Counted from the stretch's first letter, positions 16,787-26,261 are shown. The stretch: DNA of 33,489 nt from Candidatus Rifleibacteriota bacterium (GCA_028691595.1 JAQUZA010000004.1:1-33489); one strand, 5' to 3'. Notes: generated by a model not told the origin, from the sequence alone. A program made the numbers and translations.

Positions 16787-18301
16787 ATGAGAACAATACT
16801 CAAACTCCTTGTTTCACTTAAATCTGCCGTTGCTCTTATTTCGCTTCTGACCCTGCTGTCAATGGTTGGCACTTTTGTGCCGCAGAACCTCGAGGCAGTG
16901 GTTTATCTGCAGCGTTACCCCGTTCTTGGCCACTGGATTCTCGGTCTCGGCTTTGACGATATGTATCGCAGCGCTATCTTTCAGGCCTGCCTGTGGCTGC
17001 TGTCGTTGTCAACCCTTGTTTGCATTTTAACCCGGTGGCATAGTACCTCACGAAGACTTTTCAAGCGGCTCGAAAATGTTGCCGTGGCAGAAGTCAATGC
17101 CATGGAAGCCCAGAGAACATTTTCTGCCGAGCTTGCCGAAGACTGGCAGAAGCATTATGGCAGTTTCAAAACAGATGATGATGGGGTTTTGATTGGTTTG
17201 CGTGCCTCGGGGCGACTCTCATTGCTCGGGGGCATGTTCATTCATATCGGCTTGCTGTCGGTTCTTGCCGGTGGCCTGATAGGCGTGTTTTTTAGTGTTG
17301 AAATGTCACTGCACGGCCGTCAGGGTGAGAATGTCATTGTGCCGCCGCTCGCAGCCATGCGTGCCGCCAGAGATGCCGACAGGATCAGTCGAGAAGCCAG
17401 AAGTATCAGAACATTTTCGGCCCAGGACCCAAGGCTCGAGGACATGCGCGCTAAGGTCGAGGCTCTGCACAAACAATACGCCATGGGTATGGCAAGCCCG
17501 GCATTTTCAATTGCATTTGACGAACTGTGGATAGAACATTATCAGACCCCTGAGGGCCAACCTGCAGGCGTTAAAAGCTGGAATTCACGGGTGCGCTTCA
17601 TTGCCGATGCCCGGGAAACAGCTTCAGCCGTGATCAGAGTCAATCACCCGGTCTCATTTCAAGATTACAGTTTTTATCAGGCCAGCTGGAACAAGTTTTA
17701 TTCGAAGGTCAATTTGAAAGTCGACCTTCTTGAAGGTATTGCCGGGTGGCAGGATTTTCATTCAGCAGCCAGCTTTCCGCAGACGCTTGAGCTGATTTTA
17801 AACCAGCCGGTCAAGCCTGAATGGGCATCGTTTACTTTTGTAATGCAGGATTTTATGCCTGATTTCAGGGTTATCGACGGCCGGTTTATCAGCGTCTCAA
17901 ATGAATTGAATAACCCCGCCGCAATGATTGTGGCCTATGATACAAACGAAAAAGTTGCCGGCCGTGCCTGGGCGTTCCCTGAAGACAGGGCCATGCTTGC
18001 CAGCCATGTTTCCAGTCTGCCCTTTCTTTTTACTTTTACTTCGGCAAAATCAGAATTCGAAAGTACTCTGCAGATGGCTTATGATCCCGGCAAGCCTGTT
18101 GTCTGGCTGGGTTGTCTGCTTTTTACCCTTGGTATGGTCATGAGCTTTTATGTGGCCTACCGCGAGGACTGGGTGCTGGTTTTTCCTGATGGCCAGGTCC
18201 GGATTGCCATCGCTGGCAACCGCCCGGCCCAGGTTTTTGCCAGAGATCTTGCCCGAGTTCAGCAACAGCTAACCCACCAGTCACAGGAAAACCCACAATG
18301 A
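16787..18301 (+). CDS. resB: ResB-like cytochrome c biogenesis protein
   Basis: LKLLVSLKSAVALISLLTLLSMVGTFVPQ N-terminus, GGMFIHIGLLSVLAGGLIG, NHPVSFQDYSFYQASW, C-terminal TM YDPGKPVVWLGCLLFTLGMVMSFYVAYRE. Confidence 0.9.
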   Translation: MRTILKLLVSLKSAVALISLLTLLSMVGTFVPQNLEAVVYLQRYPVLGHWILGLGFDDMYRSAIFQACLWLLSLSTLVCILTRWHSTSRRLFKRLENVAVAEVNAMEAQRTFSAELAEDWQKHYGSFKTDDDGVLIGLRASGRLSLLGGMFIHIGLLSVLAGGLIGVFFSVEMSLHGRQGENVIVPPLAAMRAARDADRISREARSIRTFSAQDPRLEDMRAKVEALHKQYAMGMASPAFSIAFDELWIEHYQTPEGQPAGVKSWNSRVRFIADARETASAVIRVNHPVSFQDYSFYQASWNKFYSKVNLKVDLLEGIAGWQDFHSAASFPQTLELILNQPVKPEWASFTFVMQDFMPDFRVIDGRFISVSNELNNPAAMIVAYDTNEKVAGRAWAFPEDRAMLASHVSSLPFLFTFTSAKSEFESTLQMAYDPGKPVVWLGCLLFTLGMVMSFYVAYREDWVLVFPDGQVRIAIAGNRPAQVFARDLARVQQQLTHQSQENPQ

Positions 18302-19347
18302 ACGAAACGAGCATATTTACTTTGTCGATGATTTGTTACCTCGCGTCTTTTGCTTTGAACAGCGCCTCATTGAGCCTTGACCGGCAGAAACTTCAAACTT
18401 ACGGCCGAACATTGAACTGGGTTGGGGTCATTGCCGCTCTTATTGGCATTGGAATGCGCTGGCAGAGCGCCGGACATCCGCCGCTCTCAAATATGTATGA
18501 ATCTCTGGTGTCACTTTCGACCCTGATTGTGCTCGTTTGCCTTGTTTTTACCTCCTCAAATCCGATTCCGATTCTGGAAGCAGGCTCAAGCGTCGGTGCT
18601 GTAGTGATGATCGGCGTGGCCTCCGTTTTCTCTTCAGAAGTCAAGCCTTTGATTCCGGCTCTGCAATCTTACTGGTTGCATTTGCATGTTTCGCTGGCTT
18701 TTGTTGGTGAAGCCTGTTTTGCCATAGCCTTTATTCTCAGCTATCTCTTCTGTCTGCGCCGTATTCTTGGTGATTCATCAGGCCGGGCTGATTTTGCCGA
18801 TGGCCGTGAAAAACTTGCATGCTATGGAGTTGTAACCGGCCTTCCTGTCGCTTTTATCGGCGGAATGATACTGCTGGCTCAACATCTCAGTAAACACCCG
18901 ATGTATGCCAGCCGCTGGCAGAATATCGTTTTCTGGGTCATCATACCTTCATGTATTGCCACAGCAGGTATTGCCGTTCTGGCATGGCTTTTCCGCGGGG
19001 CTATCGGGCGTGGTGCCGAACGTTGGCTGCCCGAAAACGATGTGCTTGATAATCTTATTTACAGGGCAATTGCTCTTGGTTACCCGCTGTTTACCGTTGG
19101 TGGCCTGATTTTTGGCATGATATGGGCGAATAAGGCCTGGGGGCGATACTGGGGCTGGGATCCAAAAGAAACCTGGGCACTGATTACTTTTCTTGTTTAT
19201 TCAATCTATCTGCATGTCAGACTGGCAAGGGGCTGGAACGGCACCTGGACAGCATGCCTTTCAGTCGCTGGTTTCATTGTCACCATGTTCACACTCTTCG
19301 GGGTCAATTTCCTCATCAGCAGCCTCCATTCCTACGCCGGCTCCTGA
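18298..19347 (+). CDS. ccsA: CcsA/ResC-like cytochrome c biogenesis protein
   Basis: WWD-type motif WANKAWGRYWGWDPKETWALITFLVYSIYLHVRL; polytopic; start overlaps the resB stop (ATGA). Confidence 0.92.
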   Translation: MNETSIFTLSMICYLASFALNSASLSLDRQKLQTYGRTLNWVGVIAALIGIGMRWQSAGHPPLSNMYESLVSLSTLIVLVCLVFTSSNPIPILEAGSSVGAVVMIGVASVFSSEVKPLIPALQSYWLHLHVSLAFVGEACFAIAFILSYLFCLRRILGDSSGRADFADGREKLACYGVVTGLPVAFIGGMILLAQHLSKHPMYASRWQNIVFWVIIPSCIATAGIAVLAWLFRGAIGRGAERWLPENDVLDNLIYRAIALGYPLFTVGGLIFGMIWANKAWGRYWGWDPKETWALITFLVYSIYLHVRLARGWNGTWTACLSVAGFIVTMFTLFGVNFLISSLHSYAGS

Positions 19348-20280
19348 ATCTTCTGCTTCCTCTTCTCTGACACCTGGCTGGCCATTGTCCTTGTTCCATT
19401 GATGCCAGAAAAGGTGCCCGAGTGTTTCAAATGCTTCATTGCGGCTGAAGTCATCCTTCCAGGCGACAGCAGGGTGGTTTTCGCGTGAAAAAGTTTCGCA
19501 GAATGTCTGGTAATCAGGCAGTTGAGCTATTACTTCCGGCGGGTATTCTGCTGAATCCCAGATTTTCTCAAGCGTCAGAACTGCGGCGCTCAAAAAGTCA
19601 CAGGCGAAGATTTCGGTTTCTGGAACGAGATTGGTCAATGCAAACCGCGGATGCAGCCAGGCCCCCTCACCGCCAGGCAATGCAACCAGATTGTTCTTTT
19701 CCAGGTTCGCTCTGAGAATATCTGCCCAGCTGTTGTATTCATCAGCTGTTATCCCTTGATGCAGCTGCCCAAGCTTCTGTCGCATTTCATCTGGTTTTGT
19801 GCCCGTCTCAATACAAATTCTGTTGAAAACCTGTTGTGGCGAAAGGTGCATTTGTAACGGCCCGAAGCACAGCCAGAGTCCTGGCCTGTCCTGGGCATCC
19901 CAGAATTTAAAGATGGCCCGTTCTGCCGGAAAAAACAATCGGCAGCCCGCCAGGCTGTATTCACAATGCTTCAGGGCATCTTCATAGATCAACTTGCTGG
20001 CCAGTTGTTCGTCGAGCAAAAGAATCTCGATAATTTCATGGCGGCGCTCTCTGCTCAGCACCGGTTTGACGTGCATATAGGCATTTAGAAGCGCATTGTA
20101 ATTCTCTGCTTTTTCGGCAAAGGCAAATTCAGAAATCTTTCTTAGAAGAGCCAGGAGCTGGGGATGCCTGCCCAGACGGCTTGCCATTCCCTGAAAGGAT
20201 TTGAGCGATACCGCCATGACCGGGTATTTGTGCTCAGACCACAAGAATTCATAGATCCCTCGATGTGATGGCTGTAGCAT
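19261..20280 (-). CDS. Protein of unknown function with acidic C-terminal tail
   Basis: 339 aa ORF directly abutting the upstream gene (TAA then ATG); overlaps the ccsA 3' end by 87 bp on the opposite strand. Confidence 0.75.
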   Translation of the reverse strand: MLQPSHRGIYEFLWSEHKYPVMAVSLKSFQGMASRLGRHPQLLALLRKISEFAFAEKAENYNALLNAYMHVKPVLSRERRHEIIEILLLDEQLASKLIYEDALKHCEYSLAGCRLFFPAERAIFKFWDAQDRPGLWLCFGPLQMHLSPQQVFNRICIETGTKPDEMRQKLGQLHQGITADEYNSWADILRANLEKNNLVALPGGEGAWLHPRFALTNLVPETEIFACDFLSAAVLTLEKIWDSAEYPPEVIAQLPDYQTFCETFSRENHPAVAWKDDFSRNEAFETLGHLFWHQWNKDNGQPGVREEEAEDSGAGVGMEAADEEIDPEECEHGDNETSD

Positions 20281-20928
20281 TTAAAAGGTGATGATGGTTT
20301 TCCATTCGCCGTCTTTATACCTGCTTACCGTGCCTCCAACGCTGCCAACCCAGATTGTATCGCCCTTGACCTTGATTGAATGGACGCTTGCCTGTGCCAG
20401 TCCATTACTTTCATTAAAAATTTTCCAGTTTTCCCCGTCAAAATGGGCGATGCCAGATGGTGTGCCGACCCAGAGGTTGCCGTAACCGTCGAGTGCCAGA
20501 TCACGTATTACTTCGTTCGGTAAACCCTCTTTGGCTGTGAAACGTGCCCATTCTTTGCCTTCAAGATCGCAACTCGAAAGGCCTGCATTGGTGCCAAGCC
20601 AAACCCGGCCACGTTTTTCGTCAATGCTGATACAGGTAATGTAGTCAGAAATCAGCCCGTCATCATTTGTCGGGCTGGTGCGGGTATTTTTGTTGGTAAA
20701 ATTTATCGTTTTGTTGCCGTCATGAACATTCAGGCCGTCACCGAAGGTGCCGGTCCAGATTGTTTCATCAAGTACTGCATAACTGGTTTTGTAGGTGTTA
20801 AGCAGCGAATCTTTGCGGAAATACTTGAGCCAGTTTGAATCGGCACGGGCCATCGGTGGGAAAAGAATGATGCTGATCAGGCTCATTACCAGAAAAATAA
20901 AGAACCAGCGGGAATTTGTCCGTTCCAT
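20281..20928 (-). CDS. Secreted/anchored protein with two-component-regulator-propeller-like repeats
   Basis: Signal/TM N-terminus RWFFIFLVMSLISIILF; repeats IWTGTFGDGLNVHDG, VWLGTNAGLSSCD, LWVGTPSGIAHFDGENWKIF, IWVGSVGGTVSRYKDGEWKTI. Confidence 0.82.
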   Translation of the reverse strand: MERTNSRWFFIFLVMSLISIILFPPMARADSNWLKYFRKDSLLNTYKTSYAVLDETIWTGTFGDGLNVHDGNKTINFTNKNTRTSPTNDDGLISDYITCISIDEKRGRVWLGTNAGLSSCDLEGKEWARFTAKEGLPNEVIRDLALDGYGNLWVGTPSGIAHFDGENWKIFNESNGLAQASVHSIKVKGDTIWVGSVGGTVSRYKDGEWKTIITF

Positions 20929-20952
20929 AATTGTCTGCCTCACAGAAATCTG

Positions 20953-20980
20953 ATTTTATTACTTCTGTTATCGGAAACAA
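20953..20980 (-). promoter_or_regulatory. Possible sigma70-like promoter of the propeller gene
   Basis: Minus strand TTGTTT (20975-20980), 16-bp spacer, TAAAAT (20953-20958). Confidence 0.3.
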
Positions 20981-21047
20981 TTGCCCGCTTGTTTATATCT
21001 TTCTGCCTGACCTTTCTGATGCTCGCATAACACCTCATCAACTCAGA

Positions 21048-23825
21048 TCATTCAATCAGCTGCAGCTTGCGAAGTTCCTCAACCAGCTTGGCCTTGCGTA
21101 TCGGTTTGGGAAGAAAAACGTCGCAGAGATTGTAAAAAGCCGTAGTTGCGTTTTTCATGTCGCCAAGGGCAGTTACCATCATTATCTTGGCCCCGTTCTG
21201 TGAATAAATACCCTTAGCCTGTTCCATGTTGCGGATTTGTTTTAGGGCTTCGTGCCCGTCCATTTCAGGCATCATGATGTCAAGGCAGATCAGATCGTAC
21301 TGCTCATTTGCTTCAAGAGCGGCTCTGACAGCAGAAACGGCTTCCTGGCCGTTTACGGCAATATGAAACGGCCCGTAATTTTTCAAAATCTCCTGTAGAA
21401 GCAGTCTACTGGTAAAATCATCCTCAACGATCAAAGTTTTCATCTCTTGCCCCCCTTTTGGGTGTTTCCCTAGTTTTTCCCTGATTTCAAATTTCAGTTT
21501 TTCAAACCCAGATTCAAGCTCGGGCAGACGCTCTCTGATAAGAGTCAGGTTGCCTGCCTGGGCTGATTTTTCAAAACAGTAGGCGATTGCACTCATTTCT
21601 TTGCCGCCAATATTTCCCGATGCCCCGGCCAACCGGTGAGACAGGCGCTCGACCAGGTCGATCTTATTATCTGCCAAAGCAGTTTTCAGACCTTTGAGCT
21701 GGTCGGGTGCGTCAGAAAGAAACGCATTTGCCAATGAGTACACCAGAGTTTCATCATTCATCATGCGTTCCATAAGATCTGATTCATCAAAGACCGGCGT
21801 TTCCGGAAGCCATTTTTCAAGTATTTCGGCCACGGTTTTTATCGAGATCGGCTTGGAAATATAATCGTTCATACCAGCTTTAATACATTTTTCCCGATAG
21901 CCCGGGAGCGAGTGGGCAGTCATGGCTATAATCGGCAAAGCACCACGGTGCAAAGTCTCTTCAAGTTTTCTGATGCGGCTGGTGGTTTCGAAACCATCTA
22001 TTCCGGGCATCTGAATGTCGAGCAGTATCAGATCGTAAGCGGTCTTTTCGATCGCTTTGATTGCTTCTTCGCCGCATTTTACGATGTCTGCCTGCAAATT
22101 AAGCTTTTTCAGAATGCTTAAGGCAACCTGCTGGTTGGTTGCACAATCTTCGGCAAGTAGAATACGTAATGACCTGTTGAAAAATTTGCTGGTTTTTGCG
22201 CCGGCAGCAATATCTTGTTCAGGCAGTTTTTCTGACTTCTGGTTATCTGAGCCAACATCAGCCGGTGCCGGTATTTCTGACTGAAGAATAAAGCTGGCGG
22301 TGAACCAGAATTTTGAGCCTTTTCCGTCTTCGCTCTCAACTCCAATTTCACCACCCATCATTTCAGCAAGCTGCTTCGAAATTGCCAGACCCAGGCCCGA
22401 ACCACCATGTTTGCGCGTTGTTGAAGCATCGACCTGGCTGAATTTTTTGAACAGCAGATCAAACTTATGGGCCGGAATTCCGATTCCGGTGTCGATGACT
22501 TCAAATTTGATCAGAGCTTTTTTGCTGTTTCGGTTGACCAGCGAGAGTTTGATATCAATATGACCACTCGGGGTAAATTTAATCGAATTGCCTACCAAAT
22601 TATTAAGAATTTGCCGCAGGCGTGCCGGGTCGCCGTGCAGATTCGCCGGAACATCAGGAGAGATGCTGTAATTGAGTTCGAGACCCTTCTGCTGGGCTCT
22701 GACTTTCATTATTGCAACAAATTCTTTAATCAGTGACTGCAGGTTCATATCAATTGCTTCCAATAGAAGCTTTCCGGCTTCAATTTTTGAAAAGTCGAGA
22801 ATCTCGTCGACCAGCCCCAGTAGAGATTCGCCGCTTGAATTGATGATGTTGACAAAATGCTGCTGCTCGTCGTTGAGTTCAGTCTCGAGAAGCAGTCCGG
22901 TTATCCCGATGATGCCGTTCAGCGGCGTGCGTATCTCATGGCTCATGTTGGCAAGAAATTCGCTTTTAGCTCTACTTGCCATCTTGGCCTGCAGTGTCAT
23001 CTGTGTTGCCGTCATTGTGGCTTCTTCGAGTCGTCGATTGGTTTCTATCAAAGCCTTCTCAGCCTGCTTACGGGCTGTGATATCCTGGATGATCGTGTGC
23101 AGGAGCATCTGACCTTTGAACTTTATCTTGCTCGCTGATATGACAACATTGCGTTTTGAGCCATCGGCGAGACAATGAGTGAACTCGACCGCCTGGCCCT
23201 TGCCCGAGACCCATTTTTGCATTAACTGACTGCCGCTTTTTGCGGTTTCATCGAGTTCATTAATGCTCATGTTCGCAAGCTTATCTCTTGAATGCCCATA
23301 AAAACTTGCGGCGGCAGCATTGGCATCGGTAATTCGGCCGGAAGAATCGACTAAAAGCATGACTGACGAATTGTTTTCAAACTGATTGCGGTATGACTCT
23401 TCACTCTCGCGAAGCTTTTCTTCTGCAAGCTTCCGCTGCAGCTCATTTTCGATATGTCGGTCAACTTTTCGTATTGCTTCTGGCAGCAGTTCAAGAAAAT
23501 GACCGCCTTTAACAATATAATCAAGGGCACCCAGCTTCATCATTTCGACGGCGATGCGTTCGTCACCCTGCCCGGTCGAAATTATAAATGGCGGCAGACC
23601 AGGCTTGTTTTCAGAAAAGCTTGAAATGAAATCTCTTGCATTCATGCCCGGTAGGCTGAAATCGAGAATCATCAGGCGCGGGCGATCATTCTTGTTCAGC
23701 CAGGCAATGGCTTCTTCAGCCGAACAGACAGAAGCGACCTTAAAGCCACAGTCTTCGGCTTTCTCGCCAATAAGCTCGGCAAGCCCTGGATCATCTTCGA
23801 CGACTAAGACCGTTCTTGACATCAA
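21048..23825 (-). CDS. Hybrid sensor histidine kinase: REC-PAS-HisKA-HATPase-REC-Hpt-REC
   Basis: REC (VLVVEDDPGLAEL..LMILDFSLPG), PAS, H-box MSHEIRTPLNGIIGITG, ATPase (NLVGNSIKFTPSG, DTGIGIP, GSGLGLAISKQL), REC2 (RILLAEDCATNQQ..LILLDIQMPGIDG), Hpt (LSHRLAGASGNIG), REC3 (MKTLIVEDDFTSR..LICLDIMMPEMDG). ATG 23822 is the probable start. Confidence 0.92.
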   Translation of the reverse strand: MMSRTVLVVEDDPGLAELIGEKAEDCGFKVASVCSAEEAIAWLNKNDRPRLMILDFSLPGMNARDFISSFSENKPGLPPFIISTGQGDERIAVEMMKLGALDYIVKGGHFLELLPEAIRKVDRHIENELQRKLAEEKLRESEESYRNQFENNSSVMLLVDSSGRITDANAAAASFYGHSRDKLANMSINELDETAKSGSQLMQKWVSGKGQAVEFTHCLADGSKRNVVISASKIKFKGQMLLHTIIQDITARKQAEKALIETNRRLEEATMTATQMTLQAKMASRAKSEFLANMSHEIRTPLNGIIGITGLLLETELNDEQQHFVNIINSSGESLLGLVDEILDFSKIEAGKLLLEAIDMNLQSLIKEFVAIMKVRAQQKGLELNYSISPDVPANLHGDPARLRQILNNLVGNSIKFTPSGHIDIKLSLVNRNSKKALIKFEVIDTGIGIPAHKFDLLFKKFSQVDASTTRKHGGSGLGLAISKQLAEMMGGEIGVESEDGKGSKFWFTASFILQSEIPAPADVGSDNQKSEKLPEQDIAAGAKTSKFFNRSLRILLAEDCATNQQVALSILKKLNLQADIVKCGEEAIKAIEKTAYDLILLDIQMPGIDGFETTSRIRKLEETLHRGALPIIAMTAHSLPGYREKCIKAGMNDYISKPISIKTVAEILEKWLPETPVFDESDLMERMMNDETLVYSLANAFLSDAPDQLKGLKTALADNKIDLVERLSHRLAGASGNIGGKEMSAIAYCFEKSAQAGNLTLIRERLPELESGFEKLKFEIREKLGKHPKGGQEMKTLIVEDDFTSRLLLQEILKNYGPFHIAVNGQEAVSAVRAALEANEQYDLICLDIMMPEMDGHEALKQIRNMEQAKGIYSQNGAKIMMVTALGDMKNATTAFYNLCDVFLPKPIRKAKLVEELRKLQLIE

Positions 23826-23849
23826 AACTCCTCTAGATGAATTCCTCTA

Positions 23850-25079
23850 TTAAAATTCCTGAAACTCAGTTGTTTGTAGAACCACAAAGAAGACACTGCC
23901 AAAGCCAGCTTCGGTTTCAACCCACACTTTGCCGCGATGCTTTTCAGCGATTTTTTTTACGATGCTCAGCCCCAGACCCTCGCCAGCAATTGCAGTTGGG
24001 GCATCTGCCCTGAAAAAAAGGTTCCAGACCTTGTCTTTGTTCTCTTTGTTTATCCCCAGACCGTTATCCTTGATCGAATAGATAACCTTTTTGAAGCCTG
24101 AGATCGCTTTGATTTCGAGTTTTAGAGGCCGGCCCGGGTCACGATACTTGATGGCATTATTGATAATGTTTGAGAATAACTGGTTCAGCAAAATTTCGTC
24201 ACCATAGCAGTTTGGCAGCTCATCTATCGCAACACTGGCTGAAACTTCATTCAGCTGGTAATTGTGCGCTGCTACAATAGATTCAAAGAGCTTTTTCATG
24301 TCGACAAGCTTAACCCGCAGAGGTGCCCGACCGGTTCTTGATAATTGCAGAAGCCCGCTCAGCAGAACATCCATCTTGTTAACCCCGGAGGTAATAAAAC
24401 CAAGGGTTTTGGGTATCGCTTCTTCGAGGAGTTGTTTGAATTCAGCATTAGCTTCGTATGCTTCCTGAAAAGGGGCAAGCTGGGTCTTTATCGCGTTAAC
24501 CTGCTTTTGCAGCCTTTGGCTGAAACCTTGAATATTTACGAGTGGTGAGCGCAGATCATGAGACGTGACGTAGAGATAGTTTTCGAGTTCTTTGTTTCTT
24601 GCAGAAAGCATGTCTTGAAGTTGTCTGCTGGCAGTAATGTCGTTGGTGACAGTGGCGAAATGATCTTTGCCCGGACTAATAACCGAAACAGCAAAATACT
24701 TGTCAAGCGGCGGGAAATAAGTCGAATATTCGTATGGCTGACCAGTTTTGACAACCTTGAGAAACTCTTCAAAATAGGGGGGGGGAGTGGTGTTATAAAC
24801 TTCTGTTGCAAGTTTGCCGATCGCATTCTCTTTTTTTATGCCGGTCATTCTGGTGAAGGCATCATTGCAACCGATGAGACGGTAATTAATTGGGTTATGG
24901 TTGCTGTCGTAGACTATCTCGTGCAAAACCACCATTTCACGCATTGAATCAAAAAGTGTCTCAAACAAGTGTCTGCGAACATCTGAGATGCTTTCAGGGC
25001 ATTTTGCAGCACAAAACCCGGCAAACCTGCCACGAGGGTCACGGACTCCTCTGATCCTGTTTTTGCTCTTTTCAAACAA
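23850..25079 (-). CDS. PAS-domain sensor histidine kinase
   Basis: PAS segment, H-box TSHDLRSPLVNIQGFSQRL, NIINNAIKYRDPGRP, IKDNGLGI, EGLGLSIVKKIAEKHRGKVWVETE. Confidence 0.9.
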   Translation of the reverse strand: MFEKSKNRIRGVRDPRGRFAGFCAAKCPESISDVRRHLFETLFDSMREMVVLHEIVYDSNHNPINYRLIGCNDAFTRMTGIKKENAIGKLATEVYNTTPPPYFEEFLKVVKTGQPYEYSTYFPPLDKYFAVSVISPGKDHFATVTNDITASRQLQDMLSARNKELENYLYVTSHDLRSPLVNIQGFSQRLQKQVNAIKTQLAPFQEAYEANAEFKQLLEEAIPKTLGFITSGVNKMDVLLSGLLQLSRTGRAPLRVKLVDMKKLFESIVAAHNYQLNEVSASVAIDELPNCYGDEILLNQLFSNIINNAIKYRDPGRPLKLEIKAISGFKKVIYSIKDNGLGINKENKDKVWNLFFRADAPTAIAGEGLGLSIVKKIAEKHRGKVWVETEAGFGSVFFVVLQTTEFQEF

Positions 25080-25085
25080 AAGGAT

Positions 25086-25502
25086 TTATGTCCTCACAAT
25101 TTGAATAAACAGCCCCAGTCTTTTCAGTGTCTCAGAAAATTTATCGAAGCTGACAGGCTTGGTAATATAAACGTTACAGCCAAGATTGTAACATTTGTCT
25201 ATTTCGGGTGGGTCATCGGTAGTCGAAACCATGATAACCGGAATCGTTTTAAGACTGTCACTCGATTTAATTCGTCTCAAAAGCTCCACGCCGTCTATTC
25301 CGGGCATTTTGATGTCGAGCAGCAGCAGATAACGGGCATCGAGATCGCGATTCTCAGATAGAAAAGTCCAGGCTTCGGTACCATTGGCAAACCTGATAAT
25401 ATCATTTTTTACCCCTGATTCGAGAAGTTCGCCCCTGATAAGCTCTGCATGCCCGGGGTCATCTTCGGCAACCAGAATGGTCATTCCATGGTTCTTCTGC
25501 AT
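25086..25502 (-). CDS. Single-domain response regulator, Rcp1-like CheY family
   Basis: ILVAEDDPGHAELIRGEL, YLLLLDIKMPGIDGVELLRRIKSS, IPVIMVSTTDDPPEIDKCYNLGCNVYITKPVSFDKF. Confidence 0.92.
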   Translation of the reverse strand: MQKNHGMTILVAEDDPGHAELIRGELLESGVKNDIIRFANGTEAWTFLSENRDLDARYLLLLDIKMPGIDGVELLRRIKSSDSLKTIPVIMVSTTDDPPEIDKCYNLGCNVYITKPVSFDKFSETLKRLGLFIQIVRT

Positions 25503-25619
25503 TGGTTCCTCTTCATGGTTTGGTGGTAAGGCCTGCTGGAAGCCAGAAAATTCTGCGTGCCGCCAGCAAATCGCACAACTCGCTTCAAGAAAATTGTAGC
25601 ATAAAATACATGCAAGTTG

Positions 25620-26261
25620 CTACTTGAAGAGTCCAATATTGATTGCAACTGTACCACTGGCACCCTGTACCTTTGTCTCTGATAAAACCGGCAGAGGGTG
25701 CTTTTTGCCTGGTTTGTAAAGATGGAAGGTAGCGGCACTATTGAAGTAGTGCTCTACTGTTGTTTCTTTTTCGCTCTTAAAGCCGACGTATGGAAATACA
25801 ACACGCTTAAAGCTTCTGCCCAGACCATAAAGTCTGTCAAACTTCATTTCAACTTCGATTTTTAGAAGACCGGCAGGAATGTTTTCCATTACCCGTTCAT
25901 ATACTGCCGTATAATCGCGACCCAGGCCGCTGTTCCAGTTCGAGACAAAATCCTGATTGCGCTCTTCTTTGTCGGTTAAGTCGATATTGCCTTTATAGAT
26001 GCCATTTACGTAAAGTTTTCCGTAGGGCGGCAGACGCTCAAGGTTGTCGCCGGTGTACAGTAGTCTGATGCGCAAAGCTGCCTTTTTCTGGGTTTTGATT
26101 TTTAATACCGGATCATGAAGGTTGGCATTGCATTCAGGGCAGGACAATGCCAGTCCTGAAATATCGGCTGCCCCGCAGACCGGGCAGACAAAGCCATGGG
26201 CAGACAGGGCAAACCCAAAAATCATCAACAGAACCAGTATTACTTGATTGCGAAATTTCAT
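25620..26261 (-). CDS. Exported zinc-ribbon protein of unknown function
   Basis: Signal peptide followed by CPVCGAADISGLALSCPEC (two CxxC knuckles) and a beta-rich C-terminus. Confidence 0.75.
   Translation of the reverse strand: MKFRNQVILVLLMIFGFALSAHGFVCPVCGAADISGLALSCPECNANLHDPVLKIKTQKKAALRIRLLYTGDNLERLPPYGKLYVNGIYKGNIDLTDKEERNQDFVSNWNSGLGRDYTAVYERVMENIPAGLLKIEVEMKFDRLYGLGRSFKRVVFPYVGFKSEKETTVEHYFNSAATFHLYKPGKKHPLPVLSETKVQGASGTVAINIGLFK

Noticed and set aside
22057-23138. Plus-strand ORFs antisense to the hybrid kinase (e.g. 22300..22563, 22672..23112)
   Set aside because: Antisense shadows of conserved kinase domains; Ser/Arg/Leu-rich translations typical of shadow frames.
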